A stretch of DNA of 64,000 bases from Drosophila pseudoobscura (GCF_009870125.1 NC_046683.1:19787001-19851000), one strand, 5' to 3'; numbered from the stretch's first letter, positions 51,190 through 63,130 are shown. Numbers and translations: made by a program. The notes: generated from the sequence alone by a model not told the origin.

Positions 51190-51430
51190 CGTTACGGTAT
51201 ATAATCGGCTATTGGTGCTGATCAACAATATATGTATGTATACACTTTATGGAATTGGAAACGCTTTCTTCTACGCGTTTCACACATTCACTTTCACCAC
51301 AAATCTAATATACCCCTCTATTCTTCAAGTACCGCGTATAAAATGTGATATCACATTGTTACAATTGTGTTTCAAAATTTCGCCCCACCACCTTCCGCCC
51401 GCACAAAGGACTAAAATCTGTTGCAAATCA
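51190..51430. mobile_element. Composite DINE-1/INE-1-like fragments
   Basis: Bases 51195-51340 match the 5' block in minus orientation (TCGGCTATTGGTGCTGATC, GGAAACGCTTTCTTC). Bases 51340-51420 match an internal block in plus orientation (GTGATATCACATTGTTACA, TTTCAAAATTTCGCCCCAC). This mirrors the composite at 30505-30795. Confidence 0.7.
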
Positions 51431-51755
51431 ACCTGCCCACCCCTCTTCTCTTTGAGTACCGCATATGCTCACCGCGTGGCAAGGAAAGATAGGGAGAGAG
51501 ACGAAAACACGTGGGAAAGGACAGGATAAAACAGACCATGATGCTCATCCGGATGCACCATCTTGGCTGATATGCGCAAAGCTCCCCAAAGTCCACCCAG
51601 CTATGATCCATTACCTGGTCGAAAAATACAAATAACGAAAGGATCCATCCAAAAATAATGTGGACTAGGTTCATGCTTCAGACTCAAGCCCCGTGCTTGA
51701 GTCCTACTTAATTTGCAAAAATATAATGTGAAATTAATTTGAATTAATTAATTTG

Positions 51756-51761
51756 TTTATT
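51756..51761 (-). terminator. Poly(A) signal of the BI-1-like gene
   Basis: AATAAA on the minus strand, about 195 bases after the stop codon. Confidence 0.5.
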
Positions 51762-51955
51762 TAAGTTATACACTTGCTTTACTCCGATATGGTTTTTCTA
51801 ATTTAAAAGTCAAAATAAACAGTGCTAAATTTTAAAGTTCTTGCCAAAAGAAGACTAATTTTCCAGCCTAATCAGTCTTTGTAGGCATCCTTTTGAAATT
51901 GATGTATTTTTTTGTAACTCTGCTGTCGAACTTAATTCTTCTTGTGGAGGTCGTT

Positions 51956-52666
51956 CTATGTTCCTTCCGCATTGCGCTTCAAGATGAGTAGCACACGACG
52001 GAACATGCTCAGTACGTCAAAGAACAGATCCATGGCGTGCTGAACAAAGTCGTGGTGTCCGTTGCGGCACTTCTCGACAATATCTTGGGTATCGTAGACT
52101 ACAAAAGCGGACATAACGAGAACTCCCACATAGAGCTGGATTACTTGCATCGCATACGACTTCACTATCATATTGAAGAGACTCAGTACGGCCATAGTGT
52201 TCAAAGCGCTCACCAACGTCCCGCCGATAAATAGGTACTTGCTTTGCTCGGACAGCAGTGCGGTCAGGGAGAGGGTGATGAAGGTAAAAAAGGTCCCGAT
52301 CAGGGCTGTGACGATAATGGAAGGATCGATGCGGCCTACGCATCCCAGCAGCGGCCCTATGGTCTGGCCAGCGAAAAATCCAAAGCCATAAAGCATGGCC
52401 AAACGTAATTGGTAGTTGTTGCCGTCATCCTTGTAGAAATGCAGCCCCAAAACCAACAACAGTGTTAGCACAGCGGCCAACAAACCGAAATCTAGAACGC
52501 CCTCTATTTGGAGCACGCTTCCCACAGCTGTCGCGGCTGCGGTGCTTCCGATGATCATGTACACCTTGTAGAGGTGGTGGCGCACATGTGGCTCGTAGCG
52601 ATAGTTGAGACCATTCACACAAGTCTGGAAACAATTGCTAATTTTCTGTGCTACTACGGCGGCCAT
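51956..52666 (-). CDS. Bax inhibitor-1 (TMBIM6) family protein, intronless
   Basis: The 236-residue product is a multipass membrane protein of the Bax inhibitor-1 family. Members sit in the ER membrane, act as a calcium leak and restrain cell death. After a short cytosolic N-terminus (NGLNYRYEPHVRHHLYKVY) come six to seven hydrophobic segments. Diagnostic stretches are GLHFYKDDG, YGFGFFAGQTIGPLLG, YVGVLVMSAFVVYDTQDIVE and MDLFFDVLSMFRRVLLIL. The conserved acidic residues of the last helices are present. The length matches the family and the frame is intact. The gene has no intron, and the tail after the last helix is short (KRNAEGT). Lack of introns suggests a retrogene or duplicate of the standard BI-1 locus, though the parental structure is not visible here. 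Confidence 0.9.
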   Translation of the reverse strand: MAAVVAQKISNCFQTCVNGLNYRYEPHVRHHLYKVYMIIGSTAAATAVGSVLQIEGVLDFGLLAAVLTLLLVLGLHFYKDDGNNYQLRLAMLYGFGFFAGQTIGPLLGCVGRIDPSIIVTALIGTFFTFITLSLTALLSEQSKYLFIGGTLVSALNTMAVLSLFNMIVKSYAMQVIQLYVGVLVMSAFVVYDTQDIVEKCRNGHHDFVQHAMDLFFDVLSMFRRVLLILKRNAEGT

Positions 52667-55600
52667 TTTTCGTTGAATTTCGCAGGTAAAACAGAAATTT
52701 TAAGTTCTTATTTATTTTTCAAAAGGATACCTGAATTTGAAATATTAACTGACAAACTGCTTTGTACTTGATTTTATATATTTTGATGAGCCTACTGGTT
52801 TCTGTCTAAATATCACAACCTTCTCTTAAATTTGGAATATTTTACCTTAATTCCGGCATTAAGTATGTACGAGTATGTACATCAAGTCTTGCCAGAGAGA
52901 AAGTGTGAGCGGAAGCCCTGACTCCCACAATTTCGTGCGAAACGACACAATCATCCGCGAGCTCAAAGTCCAAGCAGCTAGCAAGAGCCTTTAAAAGTTT
53001 AAAGAGCGGTACAGAGAGAGGCTGCGCCCACACCAACGCACTGGCAACAGTCCTGCTCGGCTGCTAAAGTGAAGAAGAGTCTTTCGTCCAGCAATTGGTC
53101 TCTTGGAGTAAGTAATTGTTATGGCAGTATCGATGTTTATGCCATGTAAGCTCGGCACCATGCTCATCCTTGCTTGGCAGAGATCCGAGTAGACCCAAGC
53201 CACAGAAAGGGGGGTTGACGCAAAATGGCATAAAATGGCACCCAAAGACATTTACCCGTGAGACTCGATTTCATTCTTGCAGGGAATTTTTGGTAAATTA
53301 CTAAGAATATTTTGAAGATATACCACAATATTTAAATCTACAAACTCATGTATATATACAATGTATATGTAAATATGCAACAAGTATAATAAATACATAT
53401 ATAATATAAATGTGGTATTAAGCTGAAATGATATGGAAAATACAAATTGTAGCGTCTCAATAAGCTGTTGTTCATCTGAGACAAGATATCCACTGGTTTT
53501 GACTATCGTTGTGTCTAATCTTTATACCAAGATTTATACCAAACACGTTTGCATATCTTAATAATTTCTGATGCCACGGAAGCTGATCGATCTACGGGTA
53601 CATTGAGATTTGTCAAATTCAATTTTTCAGCAAATAGATATACATTTTGTTTATTTGTTTCTTAAGTTGTACAAATTAGATATACGAGAAGCGTTGGCAA
53701 AGATGTTATTGCGGTCTGTCTGTGTAGATTTGAGGTTCCCAATAGCTGCAATTTTATGGCTCTTTTCTGTGAATTCATTTTTGTGGCATTTTCATTATGG
53801 CAACGCCTTTCTTTGCTTTCTCAAACCATTCCCCGCATCCCTTTTCTCTCCATCCGAGCTATCAGCTGCGTGTCCCGATGGTCCTGATGGTCCTGATGGT
53901 CGTGGCTCCTTGTTGTTGCTGCTGCTTCTGTCGTTGCTGTTGATTCCTAATCAGAAACGTGTTTGCATGTACACAGAGCTAGAGACAGCGGAGGACGAAT
54001 GAGTGGGAGGACTGTCGCTTGAGTAATGGCTGCAATAGGCAACGTGCAACAAGGGCTTCTCGCGCGACTCACCAGAACAGAATGGAACGGAGTGGAGACA
54101 GAGCAAAGGAACCAGAGTGCACTATGTTTTGCTGCTTGCGTGGTTTCATTTTCAATTCTGTTTGCCTCTGCCAACAGTGAGGAAGGGCGACAGCAGAAAT
54201 AACCCTGTGCAACATGCGTTCGACAATCAAGTCAGGCCGCAAGTCAAAAGGCAAAACTTTATTTGCGCAAAGAACGCCCAAAAAAGATAGCCCCGAAACA
54301 TAAGTCTGTTTGCCCTTGGAGTCCTTACGGCACAGCAGAGAGGGAGGTTCGGAACTGAACAGAAATTGGAAATGAAAATAGAAATGGAATTGAAGCCCTA
54401 CATTTTTTCACCATGCCTATATTCGTTGAATTTGTTTTCGTTTTCATATATGCAGTACTCATTGCTTAATAGAATATGTATCTTTTCTTGAATATGAGCA
54501 TATGTAACAGGCAAAAGGAATATATTTAAGTCTCTATGAGCAATGGGATAACGCGAATCAAAGGAGGGATAGTTACGAGTATCACCGGAATGCAATAACA
54601 CGAACAAAAGGCATTTTTCCTGAAGAGCTGTCCCAGGAATGAGCTGCAATTTTGAACTTCATCAAAATCACACAGTCTCTATTTGTCAAATCAAATGTTT
54701 GGCCTTTCCGAATCATGTAGAGCTAGTTTTTACCGAAACCAGGACATGAGAGATAGAGAAATATTGATACGTGTAGCTGTGTTACAATTATGGACAGCAA
54801 CAAAAACCAGATTGAATTCGCTGGATACCAAATATTCCCATATGACTATACATATATCATCTGATATTGAAAACGCAATACTCATTGTTAGCATTCGCTT
54901 CTTTCAGCATATATGTAGATCTAAATATTCGTATTAAATACTCGAACAGCCCTCATGGCACCCCTTTTACCTTCCAGCTTAGAGGAAAGAGCCCCAGAGA
55001 AAATGAACCAGAAATGGAAGGCCGTTGAACGGGGGGATGACCGATAATAGTAGAGAGCAGCAGCAGCTGACTCAACTAATCGTTGTATTCCACACTCGAA
55101 TACCCTTTGCTCAACGACCATTGACGAAGACATGTGGTGGACGGTTCTAGTCCTTTCCCTTCCTGCATTTGCTTGGAGAAGTGGGGGTTCTCTTCGATGT
55201 GTCATTGTGCTGAAAATACTCGAGCAGAAGAGAACTTCATAGATATCCAGATGTGAGCTGGCAAAAGCAAAATGGCAGCTCCATAGGTCGGGTATATATC
55301 CCTTACCAACGATGTGCTGAATGGTCAATAGCCTCTCTGTCCACGTTGCCAGTAAGTTTGTATGCATCATCAACTTTCATTTAATTTCAATACGTCCTAA
55401 CACTGTGGAACGGATAATTGTTTCTGGCCAAATAAATCTGTGCTCCAAACATCGATTAATCGTTTTTTATTGAAATTAGTACACCAACAATACAATTGTG
55501 CTAAAAGTATACGCAAATTGGCTTTGATTTAAACAAACCGATGGCTTTCTAAGGCTAAAATGATTGATGATGATGATGACAACGAATAGTACTAAAATCA

Positions 55601-55859
55601 GAAGATCCATTAGAATAGATGATGAGAAAGCCCATTTTCTTGAGAATTGCAATCCCCCAAGCTACTACGAATCCAACTACGAATATAGTATTCGAGTTCG
55701 CATAACACATTCCTCTTCAATTTCTGATCAAAATTATTTACGTAACATAGGACTAGCAACAGGTAGAGCAAATCTAATTGAATGTGATTGTGCAAAGTTT
55801 TAAAGTTATATAAAAACGATAACATAGGAAACGAAGTTTTATTACGATCAATTACATAC

Positions 55860-56410
55860 AATTTATTACAGCCAATTTTCGGCAGTATTGCTAACCTGTT
55901 CGAGAAATCGAAAGAGGCGATAGTTACGGGGATCATTGACTACCATCATATAGACCTGGCCATAACCGATTCCATGCTAAACGAGCCTATCGTGGTGGCG
56001 CTAATGCAATCGAATCAGACCTACGATGACGTCATCTCAGAGGACTTCCTCAAACTTATTGGATTGGGTACTTTCGGAGGCATCAGCTGGAACACAGACC
56101 TAGTATGGTTTTCCGCCCTCTTGTGTGCCGCGTGCTGATTTGAGGTTCTCCGATCAAGTGTCGCTGCTGCAGCGCATAACCAATCTGGCCCTCGTGTCGT
56201 TCGAGTATAATAAACTACTACTACCTGCCCCTTCAGGACTTCTATGGAACGCGGAAGAGCACAGCTCTGGTTTTTCTCAACCGGCACGTCTCTCTAAGCT
56301 TCCCCCGTTCCTACTCGCCCAGCATGATTGAGGTGCGAAGCTTTTACATCAACCGCAAGCGAGAGCCCCTGCCCAAGGACATCGAAGAGTCTATTAAGGG
56401 AGCAAATAGG
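55860..56410 (+). pseudogene. UDP-glycosyltransferase pseudogene (partial)
   Basis: Three successive reading frames together resemble the N-terminal half of an insect UDP-glycosyltransferase. The first (to about 56138) has SIANLFEKSKEAIVTG and DVISEDFLKLIGLGTFGG. The second (about 56140-56220) has SLLQRITNLALVSFEYN. The third has LPLQDFYGTRKSTALVFLN, FPRSYSPSMIEV and PLPKDIEESIKGA, the strongly conserved run before the sugar-donor region. Two frameshifts and a stop break it. The last match is followed by a donor-like GTATGG at about 56409, and the UGT signature exon is not seen. It is a truncated dead copy lying just left of the duplicated block. Confidence 0.75.
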
Positions 56411-57999
56411 TATGGTGTCACGATGAACTATGAAGAACTCACAGCTCCGATGCCAATGGTAGCCATTGAGCGGCTCGTCAAGAGTCTATAGGCCGCTAAG
56501 AAGGTGCAAGACCTGTCCGATCCCTATCGGAATCTCTGGGATCGGCCTGCATCTTCAGTAACCAAAGCAACATAATCCGTTGTAAAAAATTCTCTCTTGC
56601 TCTTTCACCTTTTTTCTCTTTCTCCACCGCTCCACGGCTGTTTGCAGCAGTTTTCCAAGCCGCTCCGCAGCAACAGATTTGAAAATCGTATAAATGATGT
56701 CCACATTTTAAGTATCTCAACCTGCCCGACTCGCATCTAAAGTTGCTCCCGCGTTGCATTTGAGGCTGGGACATAAAGTATACGTTGGAATTACTTAGGG
56801 AACCAGCTACAGCGCGGGCCGAAATCTTAAGACAGATCTCACGTCTCTCTCTTCTATCAGTAACGGCTTGCCTCTCATCTCTTCGAGAGTTTGGGGCCGG
56901 GGCTAGGACTGAGACTGTGTGTGTCCTTATGGCGTTTTGTGTGACGTTTATTGTCATTTAACTGTGACAAAGTTTAGGGATAAGCACACACAGGCATACA
57001 AACATACGAGTTTGTGCCTAGTCAGGCATCACTCCGCCAGACTAACATGGTGAGGGAGATAATTCCACGTAGAAAAAGTTGAATATCACAACGGCTGTAC
57101 TGTCTACAATTTCGGGATCCATAATACAAAAACCAAACGCCAAATAAACGTAAAAGTTCAATCAAAATTTAGCCACAGTCTCTTAAGGGATCAAAGTTTG
57201 TTAATCTTTTAATTAAAATCCTCGGACTGTAAAAAGAATTTAATTCGTTCTATGAAATTTCCTATGAAAACGGAGTATTCGCTTGCAATTAAAATGCAAA
57301 AACTCAATTAAAAACGATGGAGCAAATGCTTGACAAAGTCCTGAGACTTGTAGATATTGTATGTATTGTCAATGCAGCGTATAAAAACGAAAATTCTAGT
57401 AATGCATCTGCCTCAGTGAAAATACATACCAGAGGCAGATATCATTTTGCATGCTACCTCCACTGTCTTGGTCATTAGTAAGAGCCTTAAGCAGTAGGCC
57501 ATTACCCTGTTTACCGTTCTGGAATTTCTTAAATAACACAGTCACCCGCTTCGTTTCAGTCAGTAGTTTGTGACTTGTTCTTTTGATCATGTTGTAAGTA
57601 GTATTGATTTACAATTTACACATTTAGCAGGAGCAGCAATGTGTGGAACACCGCTTCGCAGTGGTGCTACGATCGGCCAATTCTTCGAATTCAATTAAGA
57701 ATATGTTCAGCGTCCGCAAGTGGTAGGTATTTGATGTGTTCATTTACCTTGTACATAATTACAAACATAAATATACTAGTGGGGTAATTCCATGAAATAG
57801 CGCTGCTTGCAGTTTGCGCACCTACTAAAAGACGGTCGCTGCTCAACACTGCAGATCCATTCCATTTGAAATGGAAATTCTCAGCCATCGTTAGCTTATT
57901 TCTGCACTCTCAACAGACATAGGAATCTTCACCGATGGTTCAGTGAGTATTTGTGAATAAATTATTTTTCAATTGGTTGATCGACATCTTTGCTTGCTG

Positions 58000-58200
58000 A
58001 AGAACGATGGGACCACAGCCCCCAATGGTACGCCAGCAACAACCGATTCTTCTGATACTTCGGACCCACCGACACCACCCATCAAGAAGCGGAAGACACT
58101 TTGAAGACCTTGACAGATGGAATTTTGAAGGAGGTGGGAGCACGGAACGAAATGCAGAGCGACGCCACCTTGCGATGCATTCGCGTGACGACATTACCTT
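58000..58200 (+). pseudogene. Broken coding fragment in duplication copy A
   Basis: One plus frame reads NDGTTAPNGTPATTDSSD, then PPTPPIKKRKTL and a stop. A shifted frame continues EDTLKTLTDGILKEVG, then NEMQSDATLRCIR. Together they look like an acidic/Pro segment with a nuclear-localisation-like KKRK and a following helix, broken by a frameshift. I do not recognise the parent gene. The same relic is present in copy B at about 62112-62312. Confidence 0.35.
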
Positions 58201-58208
58201 CACAATAA

Positions 58209-58377
58209 TTTGCCTTGAAGAACAAAATTATTCTTTACTGTTGCTGCTGGAGTGGTAACCTCAGCCAGTTGATGCCTTGACCATCACTAGGAGCCAGGAT
58301 GCCTTGATCATCAACTGGCTGGTGAAGCCACTGCAGCAGCAACAGTCCAGAACAATCTTGTTATTGAAGACAAAGTT
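58209..58377. repeat. Imperfect inverted repeat (long hairpin), copy A
   Basis: The arm 58209-58275 and the reverse complement of 58306-58377 agree over about 65 bases with roughly 14 mismatches. The longest perfect cores are ACTGTTGCTGCTG and CAGCCAGTTGATG. The loop contains GATGCCTTGACCATC and a near copy of it. A transcript would fold into a long imperfect stem. Confidence 0.75.
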
Positions 58378-58484
58378 AGGACCGGAGCCAAAGGAAATCT
58401 GGACTCGGACTATCTGCTGATAATATTTTGATAACGTTTTTACAAATTGAATAAAATTAGATAACTAAATACTCGAACTCATTT

Positions 58485-59030
58485 AAAAACGAGGGTGAAC
58501 GTTGTGAGTCGCTGCTACGGCCGCGACTCTACACTTATACCCGATACTCAGTCAGTACGGCTTACCTCCGCCAGAGTGCGCACACATTCATGAACATATG
58601 GTTATTCTCTACGCTTATGTCTATACGTTTTTTAATTTTCTCGCATCTTAAAAATTTTGGATGCCACAGATTTCGTCTTTTGCAGTGTCGGAAGGGGGCC
58701 AGGCGAAATTTTTAAATAAACTTGTAACAGTGAGATATCACAGAAGTGTGGATACCAAATTTGAATACTATAGCTTTAATAGTCTTTGAGGTCTATGGAT
58801 GCCACAGATTTTCGTCTTTTGTGGGAGCGGAAGGGGGTGGGGCGAAATTTCGAAATGCACTTGTGCAGGTTCGATATCACAGGAGTGTGGATATCAAATT
58901 TGGTTGCTCTAGATCTTATAGTCTCTGAGATCTAGGCGCTCATAAGGACGGACAGACAGACATGGATCAATTGACTCGGCTATTGATGCTGACCAAAAAT
59001 ATATATGTATGTACACTTTATGAAGGAGGA
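58485..59030 (-). mobile_element. DINE-1/INE-1-like copy in duplication copy A
   Basis: In minus orientation it starts with AAAACGAGGGTGAACGTTG and CCGATACTCAGTCAGTACGG. It runs through repeated internal blocks (GAGATATCACAGAAGTGTGG, then CGATATCACAGGAGTGTGG) to GGACGGACAGACAGACATGG and GGCTATTGATGCTGACC. The internal block is itself partly duplicated. Confidence 0.85.
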
Positions 59031-59167
59031 GGAGCTCGATCTCTCTTTCTCGTTCTCTCTCACAAACATAGATATTTACAAACATAGATGGCACCAAGCT
59101 CTGCTTTCCTTATAGCCCTGGGGTAAATGATGACAAATGATGATAAATTTGTTTTTATAGTATGTAA

Positions 59168-59822
59168 TGCTTATCTACCGCCTTATCAATCGTAAACACT
59201 GGTTTTTTTTTAATGGTGCGCCAAGACACATCGGCTCAGGTTCCACCGATAATTAAGTTTATGGAAATACAAAAAAAAGGAGGGATTGCTGATAGTCGTT
59301 TTCCGTGCAGGTCCGCAGAGTCGCAACATTTATGTGAGCTTGGCTCCCATACCGGTATGCAAGGACAATCGTACTCTGGCTCGTACTCAAGCGCAATCAG
59401 TACAAGTTGTGATCAAATGATCCTAATATTTCTATAAATTTATTTATGTAGGTGAATAATTAGTTAAGTTTCCGCGTCAATAGTGTCTATGATTTCCGAC
59501 TTCATAGCTCATTTCGCGACTGTACCGGTCTACGACGGCGGCCATAGCAAAGACCACATGATCCCCTCTGTAATGGTGAAACGCCTGGCGATATCGGATC
59601 ATTTGCATAGCCATAATGAAGGAAGCATTTGCCGGTCAAGACTGAGTTTCCCGCAATCTTATCTCTCTCTCTCTCTGTCTATATCAGGGGTATCTTAAAA
59701 GTAAAGATTGGTTTTGTGAAGAATCGGAAGCAAATGCAGCGAGTCCCGACGATACGATAAACCAAGACGTTTGGATGTTTTTTATCTGATTGAACAATGG
59801 CTTGCTACAACTTAAGATACGA
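59168..59822. other. Spacer between duplication copy A and the secreted-protein gene
   Basis: Contains short open frames in both strands, for example plus-strand codons at about 59310-59415, which follow an acceptor-like CGTGCAG. They have no recognised domain and no matching donor, so I do not call a gene. Confidence 0.35.
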
Positions 59823-60457
59823 TCAGGAAATCGGCTGGAACTCCTGAGAAGCTCTGATCTGCTGCAGCTCTTTTGGCATTTCAGACTGTTTCTGGTTCTG
59901 CTCTTTCGGATCAGTCTTTGAATATAAGCAAATGAATCGGTTGTACTGCTCGGGCAGTGCAGCACACTCGTAGGGATTATTCTGCCAGCAGGAGATCAGC
60001 TCGTCCTCCATCGGTTTGACTTCCCCAGCGACTCCTTTGGACCATTTACTTGGGTTTGTTGGAATCAAGAAACTTTCTATCCAAGCAGCATGTCCTATGT
60101 GAATGCCCTGCACTCTACTGGAGTAGGTCTTAACATATGAGTAGTGCAGCAATGCCCCTTCACAGGATTTCCATCAGCATCCCTGTGTAGAAAACAGCGA
60201 AAAGCGGTGCTAGTGCGCTTTCTTAGTGCTTTAATTCTGCTGGCATTGAACTCACCCGTTGTCCCTTGCTTATGCTGGCCAGTTGTTTCGCACATTAAGC
60301 CACTAAAGCAACTAGGTGGGATGGCGGTGCCCCCATTCGCATCCGCCTCTGTTGTCAGCTGTTTTATGGCTAAGTTATGACGTGCCTCAGTCAGAGGCTT
60401 AAGTATGTACAAAAAAATAGAACACGAAGAGACGGCCAACGAGACGAGACGAAGCAT
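59823..60457 (-). CDS. Small secreted Cys-containing protein, two exons, splice uncertain
   Basis: The gene starts at ATG 60457. Residues 1-25 form a signal peptide (MLRLVSLAVSSCSIFLYIL core, then KPLTEA). Exon 1 runs to 60256 and is followed by a strong GTGAGT donor. Using an AAG acceptor at 60158, exon 2 (60157-59823) continues in frame and gives about 178 residues. Their Cys occur in CFSGLMC and in CWQNNPYECAALPEQ followed by FIC. A much stronger acceptor, TTTTCTACACAG at 60183, would instead give an early stop. Reading through the intron gives a 120-residue form. Either the weaker acceptor is used or the gene has a recent frameshift. A TATA box sits 70-80 bases upstream of the ATG. Size, signal peptide and Cys fit a seminal-fluid or other extracellular protein, but I do not recognise a family. 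Confidence 0.5.
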
Positions 60458-60528
60458 TAGACACCCTTCACCGATTCATCGATATTTTAATCACAGTCAA
60501 CATAACTAACAGTCAACAGGGGACTTGT

Positions 60529-60535
60529 CTATATA
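60529..60535 (-). promoter_or_regulatory. TATA box of the small secreted-protein gene
   Basis: TATATAG on the minus strand predicts transcription start near 60505 and a leader of about 48 bases before the ATG at 60457. Confidence 0.45.
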
Positions 60536-62319
60536 AGTATATATTTTCAACTATATATCATACTTTTTGGGGTTGAACTGCAGCCTTTTCTCAGACAATT
60601 TAACCAGATTTATGTGTACAACAGTCTTGGGGGATCAGTATTTAATGTCAATTAATGTCATTAAATGTCAATGTACAAATTTTTTTGAAATCGGAGTACT
60701 ATATCTTTAAGATTGTGAATACCTCAGAATCTCCTTGCCATTCAATTAAATTACACAAAACATATCTCCGAAAGCTAAACGAGTATAGGGTCTGAAATAC
60801 TTTCCTCTCTGGGATCGGATGCCCTCTGAAAGAGTATAAAAATACGACGATGTTGGCCAAAAGGTGGAGGGCGCCTGAAAAGGCAAACTTTTATACGATG
60901 CTGATGTAGCTGGCATACACAACTTTTGGCTTTTACGAGCATGTCCTTTTCACGTCTCCTTGTTGTCGTCTTCTATCAGTAACGGCTTGCCTCTCATCTC
61001 TTCGAGAGTTTGGGGCCGGGGCTAGGACTGAGACTGTGTGTGTCCTTATGGCGTTTTGTGTGACGTTTATTGTCATTTAACTGTGACAAAGTTTAGGGAT
61101 AAGCACACACAGGCATACAAACATACGAGTTTGTGCCTAGTCAGGCATCACTCCGCCAGACTAACATGGTGAGGGAGATAATTCCACGTAGAAAAAGTTG
61201 AATATCACAACGGCTGTACTGTCTACAATTTCGGGATCCATAATACAAAAACCAAACGCCAAATAAACGTAAAAGTTCAATCAAAATTTAGCCACAGTCT
61301 CTTAAGGGATCAAAGTTTGTTAATCTTTTAATTAAAATCCTCGGACTGTAAAAAGAATTTAATTCGTTCTATGAAATTTCCTATGAAAACGGAGTATTCG
61401 CTTGCAATTAAAATGCAAAAACTCAATTAAAAACGATGGAGCAAATGCTTGACAAAGTCCTGAGACTTGTAGATATTGTATGTATTGTCAATGCAGCGTA
61501 TAAAAACGAAAATTCTAGTAATGCATCTGCCTCAGTGAAAATACATACCAGAGGCAGATATCATTTTGCATGCTACCTCCACTGTCTTGGTCATTAGTAA
61601 GAGCCTTAAGCAGTAGGCCATTACCCTGTTTACCGTTCTGGAATTTCTTAAATAACACAGTCACCCGCTTAGTTTCAGTCAGTAGTTTGTGACTTGTTCT
61701 TTTGTTCATGTTGTAAGTAGTATTGATTTACAATTTACACATTTAGCAGGAGCAGCAATGTGTGGAACACCGCTTCGCAGTGGTGCTACGATCGGCCGAT
61801 TCTTCGAATTCAATTAAGAAAATGGTCAGCGTCTGCAAGTGGTAGGTATTTGATGTGTTCATTTGTACATAATGAAATACATACATATACTAGTGGGGTA
61901 ATTCCATGAAATAGCGCTGCTTGCAGTTTACGCACCTACTAAAAGACGGTCGCTGCTCAACACTGCAGATCCATTCCATTTGAAATGGAAATTCTCAGCC
62001 ATCGTTAGCTTCTTTCTGCACTCTCAACAGACATAGGAATCTTCACCGATGGTTCTGTGAGTATTTGTGAATAAAGTATTTTTCAATTGGTTGATCGACA
62101 TCTTTGCTTGCTGAAGAACGATGGGACCACAGCCCCCAATGGTACGCCAGCAACAACCGATTCTTCTGATACTTCGGACCCACCGACACCACCCATCAAG
62201 AAGCGGAAGACACTTTGAAGACCTTGACAGATGGAATTTTGAAGGAGGTGGGAGCACGGAACGAAATGCAGAGCGACGCCACGCCACGCATTCGCGTGAC
62301 GACATTACCTTCACAATAA

Positions 62320-62488
62320 TTTGCCTTGAAGAACAAAATTATTCTTTACTGTTGCTGCTGGAGTGGTAACCTCAGCTAGTTGATGCCTTGACCATCACTA
62401 GGAGCCAGGATGCCTTGATCATCAACTGGCTGGTGAAGCCACTGCAGCAGCAACAGTCCAGAACAATCTTGTTATTGAAGACAAAGTT
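62320..62488. repeat. Imperfect inverted repeat (long hairpin), copy B
   Basis: The same inverted repeat as in copy A, offset by 4111 bases. One arm differs by a C-to-T change (CAGCTAGTTGATG), so the stem has not been perfectly maintained. Confidence 0.7.
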
Positions 62489-62595
62489 AGGACCGGAGCC
62501 AAAGGAAATCTGGACTCGGGCTATCTGCTGATAATATTTTGATAACGTTTTTACAAATTGAATAAAATTAGATAACTAAATACTCGAACTCATTT

Positions 62596-63130
62596 AAAAA
62601 CGAGGGTGAACGTTGTGAGTCGCTGCTACGGCCGCGACTCTACACTTATACCCGATACTCAGTCAGTACGGCTTACCTCCGCCAGAGTGCGCACACATTC
62701 ATGAAGATATGGTTATTTTCTACGCTTATGTCTATAAGTTTTTTAATTTTCTCGCATCTTAAAAATTTTGGATGCCACAGATTTCGTCTTTTGCAGTGTC
62801 GGAAGGGGGCCAGGCGAAATTTTTAAATAAACTTGTAACAGTGAGATATCACAGAAGTGTGGATACCAAATTTGAATACTATAGCTTTAATAGTCTTTGA
62901 GGTCTATGGATGCCACAGATTTTCGTCTTTTGTGGGAGCGGAAGGGGGTGGGGCGAAATTTCGAAATGCACTTGTGCAGGTTCGATATCACAGGAGTGTG
63001 GATATCAAATTTGGTTGCTCTAGATCTTATAGTCTCTGAGATCTAGGCGCTCATAAGGACGGACAGACAGACATGGATCAATTGACTCGGCTATTGATGC
63101 TGACCAAAAATATATATGTACACTTTATGG
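62596..63130 (-). mobile_element. DINE-1/INE-1-like copy in duplication copy B
   Basis: Same structure as the copy at 58485-59030, beginning AAAACGAGGGTGAACGTTG and ending after GGCTATTGATGCTGACC. It was copied with the block rather than inserted independently. Confidence 0.85.

Larger units (their letters stand above)
56851..59167. repeat. Direct 2.3-kb duplication, copy A
   Basis: Almost the whole stretch is repeated in the same orientation at 60971-63269. Both start at CTTCTATCAGTAACGGC and both end near GTTTTTATARTATGTAA. Differences are scattered substitutions and small indels, leaving copy B about 18 bp shorter. Copy A contains a broken coding fragment, an inverted repeat and a DINE-1 copy. 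The 1.8 kb between the copies holds a small secreted-protein gene. Confidence 0.95.
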
